From: Camellia lanceoleosa
Lineage: Eukaryota > Streptophyta > Magnoliopsida > Ericales > Theaceae
Reading direction: 5' to 3'
DNA length: 64,000 nt
Assembly (NCBI GenBank): GCA_025200525.1
Contig: CM045761.1
Span: 203,414,321-203,478,320, forward strand
Shown here: positions 58,401-64,000 of the stretch, in pieces
Position numbering within the stretch: position 1 is the stretch's first letter
Layout of the letters: each line of letters begins with the position of its first letter
The notes under the pieces: generated by a model
Databases searched by the model: none
Told to the model about the DNA's origin: nothing
The model's input: the letters and a program-made list of their open reading frames with translations, nothing else
Position numbers and translations under genes: made by a program

Positions 58401-59205
58401 TCCTAAGCTAGGTAAAAAGAAGGTGCAAAAGGGGTAAAAAGGGAGTTAAGTTCTTACCCTTGTAGACCTCTTCACAAAGGTTGTGGTTGATGCTTCCTTG
58501 AGCTCAAAATCAGTCAAGAACTCCAAGAACCAACCTTTGGAACCTCAGTTGCAAGGAGAAGGTGGAACACTAGGTGTTTTAGTGCAATAGTGTGAACTAA
58601 AGCACCTAGTGTACTAAACAAGCAAGGAAAGAGAGAGATAGGATAGATACAACTATTCTAACCTAAAACCAGACCTTGGCTCTCTCTAACAATGGTTAAG
58701 TCTCTCAAGAAGCCAACCCTTGAGCAAAGGGAAGAGCTTTCCCTCTTATAGGCCAAAAGCTTACAAGCTTAGCCACTAAGCAAGCTCATCCCTCCATACA
58801 CGTGTATGGAGGGAAGACAATGCACACACTGCCCTAAAAATATCTCGTAAAGCAAGTGCACAAGGTCCGCCGCATAAAATGTCATTTGACAAAATTTAGT
58901 GCCGACCGCACAAAGAGTGCCGACCGCACAATAAAGTGCCGATGACAACTCTAGCCAGCCGGTGGCCTCTAGCCCCAGCCGGTGGTGTGTGGGGATGCCT
59001 CACAAAGCATTCCCTGCCCTTCCAAGGCAAAACACAAGTGTTTGGTGCAAAACCAAACACAAACGGTCGAGTTCGGAGGTCCTGAGGCAAGGCGCGCGCA
59101 GCCGAGATCTCCGGGAACTCCAAACGAACACAAACATGGATAATCACCGAGTGTTCCAACGGTGACGTCCAAGTCTTGAGGACGGTCAAAAATGGGGTGT
59201 CTACA
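55486..59205 (-). repeat. 5' LTR (right copy) of the 18.6-kb element
   Basis: It is a direct copy of 40576-44294. In element orientation it begins TGTAGACACCCC at 59205 and ends near 55486 before the primer site. Confidence 0.92.
58740..58950 (-). promoter_or_regulatory. U3 promoter of the 18.6-kb element
   Basis: Reading from the LTR start on the minus strand: a cluster of three (G)TCGGCAC motifs (58905-58945, reverse complement GTGCCGACC, containing the DRE core GCCGAC; the third copy is GCCGAT), then a 24-bp perfect palindrome centred on CATACACGTGTATG (58790-58813), then TATAAGAGGG (TATA box, near 58745). The order and spacing are those of a plant pol II promoter. The left LTR has the same parts (palindrome at 43886-43909). 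Confidence 0.55.
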
Positions 59206-59210
59206 GCAAT

Positions 59211-59290
59211 GTTTTACTCTGGAAAAAGTTAAATTTTACTCTGCAATAAAGTAAAAGTTTACTCTGAAATATCGAAAAATTTTACTTTGA
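59211..59290. repeat. Continuation of the GTAAAATTTTAC array after the LTR element
   Basis: TTTTACTCTGGAAAAAG, AAATTTTACTCTG and AAAGTAAAAGTTTACTCTG continue the array that ends at 40560. This shows that the 18.6-kb element inserted into it. Confidence 0.85.
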
Positions 59291-59570
59291 AAGCACAGGC
59301 TGAGCACAACCATTTCAAACCTTCACACACACTGAACAAACTCCATTATAAGTTCATTTACATGAAACTTATTCACCCACATTAAAAAAATATATTAAAA
59401 TGTCAAACTCAACCACAAAGCAAATTAGAAACTTGAACAGATAACCATTCAAAAACATAGTAAAAATGTCTTTTATTACAATGTCTCCTTACAAATCTAG
59501 TCTAAAAGACTATACTATTATTGCTATGGACTATTTATTGCAGAAGAACTGCATTATTTTCATACTTCTA
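59291..59570. other. Non-coding spacer between the array and the transposase 3' end
   Basis: AT-rich; it is probably the 3' flank of the transposase gene. Confidence 0.5.
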
Positions 59571-60280
59571 TTACAAAATCAATAATGTCTTTTTTGGCAA
59601 TGTGTGACGACCCTCACCTCTAATTAGTGCTAATCTTTGATTAAGCATGATAAGAAATTGATTAAGTTGAAATCCTTAATTAATTGTGTAAGTGTGTTGT
59701 TTAGAATGCATTTCTATCCATTTACCGTAGAATGATCTGTTCACGTTTTAATTTCGAATTGCAAATTGAAAGCCTTAGGGTAAACTACCAATAGGTCCTA
59801 TTTTGGAGACTTATTACCCAATAGGTCCTACTTTGGAGACTTATTACCCATTAAGTCCTATTTGATAAATTTATTAAGTGATAAAGATAAATTTATCAGT
59901 CTTTTATTTTTATGAATAAATTTATAGAGATAAATTTATCAGTTTCTTTGTTTTTATGAATAAATTTTTAGTGATAAATTTATCACTCTCTTATTTTTAT
60001 AGTGTTAAATTTATTAGTTAAGACCTGTAGGTAAATAAGTCTAGTTAATAGGACTAATTGGTAAGTACCCCAAAGCCTTATCGGCGCCCGATTCAAAAAT
60101 TGATTAGTGTTGTATGCTAATCAGAATTTATGTGATTTTATAGTAGGTTTAATTAGATTAAATAATGTTAAATTACATTAGTTGAATTTATTACACAATT
60201 GCCATTAGTGGGTATTTTTAGGCTATTAGTTAATTTCATTTGTGATGCACCACTCTTCATTCACCTCCTAGACCAAAAAC

Positions 60281-60281
<1 letters not shown>

Positions 60282-60325
<44 letters not shown>
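60282..60325. repeat. (GA)n microsatellite
   Basis: This is a pure GA run of about 22 units inside the outer solo LTR. Confidence 0.97.
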
Positions 60326-60327
<2 letters not shown>

Positions 60328-60516
60328 GAGGGAGATTGATTTCATCTACAAATTTGGCTTGGATTTAGAAGAATCAAAGGGAATTTTGAAGAATTGTTTA
60401 TTTGCTCAAGGACCTTGCTTAAGTGTTGCTTAATTGAAGAGCCTAGGTAAGAGCTCAACCCTTTAATTTTGTTTTTGAGCCATCTAGAGCTTGTATATTA
60501 ATGAAATAGGTGAATT

Positions 60517-62611
60517 TATAGCGATCCTGGTTCTTCCTCCTTTGATTGTTGTATCCGGACTTAGGTTCCGTGGAGTTGGTTGTTGTATATGTCTTGTTGT
60601 CATCCTTTAATTTCTTGTGTTTGGGTTTTAGGATGTGTTGGGCGTGTTTCGAACAGGTTGGTTGAGCCTTGGTTCCATTTATTGTTGCCCAGTTTTTTGG
60701 TGGTCCGCTCGAGCGGATCCCTTCGCGCTCGAGCGGAGTTTGCACACTTCCAACATTTTGTGCCTCTGCAAAAGTACTGCAAGTTTGTTTTTCGCGCTTG
60801 AGCGGAGTTCCTTACACTCGAGCGGGTGGCGCTCGAGCGGCCCTTTTTGCACTCGAGCGAGTGTTCAATGTCTATAAAAATACTGGAAGGGGGTAATCTA
60901 TGCTCGAGCGGGCTTCCCTTTGCGCTCGAGCGGGTATTCTTGCGCTCGAGCGGGTCCAGTTTTTGTGCTTGACGCTCGAGCGTCCTATTCTCTGCTCGAG
61001 CGAACTAGTCATATATCAAATGGCAACTGGGTGATTTTAAATCACTTTTTACACTTTCTTTCTCTATCTTACTTTTCAAAACCTCCATTGGAGAGCACCT
61101 CACTCTAAAACTCCAACTTCTCTCTAGGGTTTGATCTAGTAGGAGTGATCTTCTACCCTTGGGCCTTTGTTAAAAGTGTGGAGCTTGTCTTGGGCTTCCT
61201 ATCAATCCAAAAATCTTGGGGTTTAGAGCATTTCGAATTTCTTCATCTTCTTCCTTTGAGCTTCGAATTTGAGATAGGGATAACTACTCATTTTTATAAG
61301 CTTTAACATAGATGTTGAGCTTTTTGTATAAATGGTTGTTTGGAAAGTTAGGGTTTGAGATGTATTATATTGGAAAGAGGGGTTTTGTTCTTTTGATTCA
61401 AACATGTGTGTTTTTGGGTCTAAAAATGAGGTTATTGATGTTGTTGATAATATTTTGGACTTTTGGGTCAATGTTGAGGAAATGGGGAAAATGCCATCTT
61501 TGGGTATATTTGGGTCCTTAGTGTAATTAATGACATTTATTATGGAAATATAAAATTGAGTGGAAATAATGAAATTGGCTCATTATGAGGTAGAATGGTG
61601 GAGTTGGATTCATTAATCACTCACCTTTGAAAATGTTGATAAATTATCTGTTGATATAATTATTGTCTGTTTAGAAATAATTGCTTTGGGCTATCGGTGG
61701 AGCATAGTCTTGATTGTTGTAGACATTGTATAATGATTAGGCGAATTAAAACTAATCGGTTGAATGTCATTGAATATGATGAATGGAATAATGCTTCAAA
61801 TTTGTGTATTGATTGAACATGTATATGATAGATTCTTATATACATTGTGTTATGTGGGAGGAGATAGGGGATAGACTCTTAAACCGGATATTATTTGGAA
61901 GGATATAGGGGATGGACTCCATTAATACAGCAAATATGTATATCTATTAAAGTATTGATACAGCAAATATGTGTATCTATTGTGAAGTATGGAAGTGTTT
62001 TATGTAATATTGATACAGCAATATGTGTATCTATTGTGATATATAGAAGTATTGTTGATATGAGATGTAATCTCACCCAAATTGTTTGGCCAGGTTCTGA
62101 GCCACGGTTATGAATTGAGAATTGAATAAGTAATGGAAAATGAAATGAAACATGGACATAGTGGTCATGGAATTGAAATGTGTTATAAGTTGGCGTATAT
62201 GAATTAAACATTTATCGAATGCTAATGTTTTAGTTTTTGCTCATATTATGTTTAGCATATCTCTACTGGGCGTTGGCTCACCTTATATGGGACATCATTT
62301 TCAAGTACAGGTGTTATGCCACCTCCAAGGACGTAGCTTAGGAGGCTTGAGGCTGTTGGACTTCCTTTTTGTTGTTTTTGTTGTATTACATGTATATCAA
62401 GCCAAGGGCTTATCTTGTGTAGAGTTAGTACTCTCCTTCTTGTAACCAAGTGTTGACTTGGAAAGTTGTAAGCCAGTGGGGCATTTACTTTTGATGTCAA
62501 CATGTAATACTTTTGTAATGAAAACTCTGATGAATGAAATTATACTTTATTCTTTTATGTCTAATCATGTCAAGATTGTATGATATATGGGTTTATTTTG
62601 ACGACGTTACA
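60517..62611. mobile_element. Inner solo LTR of the Tekay-like family, 2,095 bp, TSD GAATT
   Basis: It starts TATAGCGATCC and ends GACGACGTTACA, with a perfect TSD GAATT at 60512-60516 and 62612-62616. It is homologous throughout to the LTR at 28560-30677, including the CTCGAG cluster and the TGATACAGCAAATATGTGTATC repeats (61925-62035). It is nested in the outer solo LTR. Confidence 0.95.
60703..61005. repeat. CTCGAGCG cluster in the inner solo LTR
   Basis: Eleven matches, most being GCTCGAGCG, lie at 15-50 bp spacing, parallel to the cluster at 28749-29046, with individually changed flanks. Confidence 0.9.
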
Positions 62612-63037
62612 GAATTCATGGTTAGTTGAGTTAGAATTGAAGAGAGTGAAGCTAATTCATGCATGCATGTACATGTTCTTGAATTTTAAGGTTGCTCTCA
62701 TGAGAATTTCTTACATACATGTTCATATTTTTGTTGTGGTCTAAGAATTCACCATGTTTTAGAGCTCAATTTTGCATTTGGTCATGTTTTGGAACATTAG
62801 AGTTCATGGGAACTCATGCATGTTAAGTTCTTGTATTGTTCTTCAAGTTTCTTTGAAATTGGTGCTTAATTGGCTTACCTTTGGGCTTTGATTTTGAAAA
62901 ATAATCTTCAAAAAATGTTGTATTATGAGTTTCCAAGTGTTTTCTAGAAAATTGGCCCAAAAGATTGAGTTTTGAGGTGTTGAATGCTTGGTTTGAGCTT
63001 TGGAGGCAAATTTGGAAAACCCATAATTTGGTTTCCT

Positions 63038-63345
63038 CGCTTGAGCGAAGGATTCTACACTCGAACGAGCACCTTTGTTTTCTGAATTCCGCTCGAGCGG
63101 CGAAATGCTGGCTCGAGTGTAGATTGCAAGCTCTCAGGTTTTTGTGGACGCAGACGCACGCTCGAGCGACGAGACCTGCGCTCGAGCGAAGGATTGTGTC
63201 TTACACTCGAGTGAGCATCGAGCGGAGAATTTCAGCAACCAGTACTTTTTGCATTTTTACAGACCGCTCGAGTGAAGGAGTTTATGCTCGAGCGACCCCT
63301 ATATTTTGGTAAGCTGGCTCTAGTGAAGGAAGCCACGCTCGAGCG
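63038..63345. repeat. CTCGAGCG cluster in the outer solo LTR
   Basis: About twelve matches or near matches (CGCTCGAGCG, GCTCGAGTG, CGCTTGAGCGAAGG). The LTR differs from the inner one elsewhere, so the cluster is a shared trait of two LTR families. Confidence 0.85.
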
Positions 63346-64000
63346 AGACCCCTGTTTGCAGCAAATTTTGAAAAGTGTTTTAAAGTACATCTTTGCATCC
63401 TCATTTCATCCTAGGCATCCCTAGGCCATATTTAAGGCTTGTTCAGCAAAGAAGACTTCGACTGTACAGTTATGATTTAGGGATTTGGTCCTTAACCTGG
63501 GTGTGATGTGTATCTGTTATGTAATATGTTTTGGTTTGAACGTGGCTTGTTCATAAATGTCTTTTTTCATTCAGATCGTCACAACTCATTGGACGTCTTT
63601 TATTTACTGTTTGGCTTCTGCCAGCCCCTTACTCTGTACTATTGTCTCTATTGTTAAGCAGGCCTTTGGTAATCACAAATTACTAGCCGGTTACGATCCT
63701 AAACCCATAGGGGCGGGTTTGGGTCGTGACACAATGTCTCTTTGCAAGTCTTCCTATTATGACCGTACTTCTCGCATCTACTACACTGTACTCGTCTTAT
63801 CTTTTCACCCCTAGATGGAATCCTATTCTTCCTTGGCCTACCAGGTAGCTTCTTACAAGAGGTTTCTCAACAGTGGGTATTGGATAAACAGACTCAGCAT
63901 AGCAAGCTTTGAACTTGCTAGTGTAATAAAATGGTTTTACATGTGCATACAAATCACCTCCGCTCTTTTGGATAGCGGTCACCGCGTGAGTACAAAGAAA

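Larger units (their letters stand above)
40576..59205 (-). mobile_element. 18.6-kb non-autonomous LTR retrotransposon (Tat/Ogre-like LARD)
   Basis: The termini are TGTAG...CTACA, with a perfect 5-bp TSD GCAAT at 40571-40575 and 59206-59210. The two LTRs are about 3.7 kb each. Orientation is minus: read that way the LTR begins TGTAGACACCCCATTTTTGACC, the start typical of plant Tat-lineage elements; a CGCGACTCC primer-site-like sequence follows the right LTR and an AAAGAGGGGCAA tract precedes the left LTR. The 11.2-kb interior holds a gag-position ORF (54090-54785, minus) and a PMD gene in antisense (47463-50727, plus), but no protease, RT, RNase H or integrase that I can recognise. An antisense ORF between pol and the 3' LTR is known in Tat elements such as Grande and Retand. 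Confidence 0.88.
59603..63731. mobile_element. Outer solo LTR (TGTGACGACCC...GGGTCGTGACA), TSD CAATG
   Basis: It starts TGTGACGACCCTCACC and ends GGGTCGTGACA, with a perfect 5-bp TSD CAATG at 59598-59602 and 63732-63736. Its own sequence is about 2.03 kb; a second solo LTR sits inside. Like the Gypsy LTRs of the window it has a CTCGAGCG cluster (63038-63345) and complementary terminal inverted repeats. No internal region is present. It lies in the transposase tail. Confidence 0.93.
36118..64000. mobile_element. MULE-type transposon with Ulp1 and transposase genes, multiply interrupted
   Basis: A Ulp1-like gene (plus strand, 36118-39635) converges on a mudrA-like transposase (minus strand, entering from beyond 64000 and ending at 59571). 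Removing the 18.6-kb LTR element and the nested solo LTRs leaves about 5 kb between 36118 and 64000, with GTAAAATTTTAC arrays in and downstream of the protease gene. MULEs that carry Ulp1-like genes are known in plants (Kaonashi and CUMULE types). No terminal inverted repeats were seen, and the left boundary is unclear. Treating both genes as one element is inference. Confidence 0.6.
59571..64000 (-). pseudogene. MULE (mudrA-like) transposase, C-terminal part, split by nested solo LTRs
   Basis: From 64000 downwards the minus strand reads THAVTAIQ, HVKPFYYTSKFKACYAES, YPIP, then, after a 1-nt loss near 63858, KKLPGRPRKNRIPSRGEK and the CCHC knuckle CSRCEKYGHNRKTC. This is the SWIM/zinc-knuckle tail typical of plant MULE transposases. 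The frame reaches the TSD at 63732-63736. Beyond the solo LTR (59603-63731) it resumes at 59602 with PKKTLLIL and TAA at 59571-59573. The catalytic DDE region lies outside the window, beyond 64000. Confidence 0.82.

Overview
This is eudicot nuclear DNA. The genes have many GT-AG introns, the background is AT-rich, and the best protein matches by eye are angiosperm families: AHK5-type histidine kinase, glutamate receptor-like (GLR), PICKLE, NT-C2/EEIG1, hydroxyproline O-arabinosyltransferase (HPAT) and PPR. Plant-type LTR retrotransposons and MULE/CACTA DNA transposons fill the rest. I see no rRNA, tRNA or CRISPR.

Region 1 (1-8.4 kb) is an almost complete AHK5/CKI2-like hybrid histidine kinase with all 12 coding exons recognisable, but it carries two in-frame TAG codons, a mutated splice donor and a 1-nt frameshift. 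Region 2 (9.2-25.2 kb) holds four partial genes, all of them 3' portions: a GLR tail (minus strand), a PICKLE C-terminal piece, the last exon of an NT-C2 domain protein split by a solo LTR, and the C-terminal 227 codons of an HPAT. Between them lie small DNA transposons (CACTA-like, hAT-like, a long-TIR element) and a second solo LTR with a perfect target-site duplication (TSD). Region 3 (25.9-27.4 kb) is a PPR gene of the At3g61360 type with one frameshift and one stop.

Region 4 (28.6-36 kb) is a Tekay/Del-like Gypsy chromovirus with a 5' LTR, a Met-tRNA primer site and a single-frame gag-pol. It is decayed by 13 stops and one frameshift and has no 3' LTR.

Region 5 (36.1-64 kb) is best read as one MULE-type transposon. 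It carries a Ulp1-like (C48) cysteine protease gene on the plus strand and, convergent with it, a mudrA-like transposase on the minus strand, with arrays built on the palindrome GTAAAATTTTAC. Later insertions split it. One is an 18.6-kb LTR element (TSD GCAAT) lying in minus orientation, with no recognisable pol, a gag-position ORF, and an antisense multi-exon plant mobile domain (PMD) gene near its 3' LTR. The other is a solo LTR (TSD CAATG) in the transposase tail, itself split by a second solo LTR (TSD GAATT).

The window therefore reads as a decaying, transposon-rich tract. Nearly every premature stop is explained by a C-to-T or G-to-A transition, mostly in CAG context, as expected from long-term cytosine methylation. 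No protein-coding gene here is clearly intact from start to stop; the HPAT 3' half is the best preserved.
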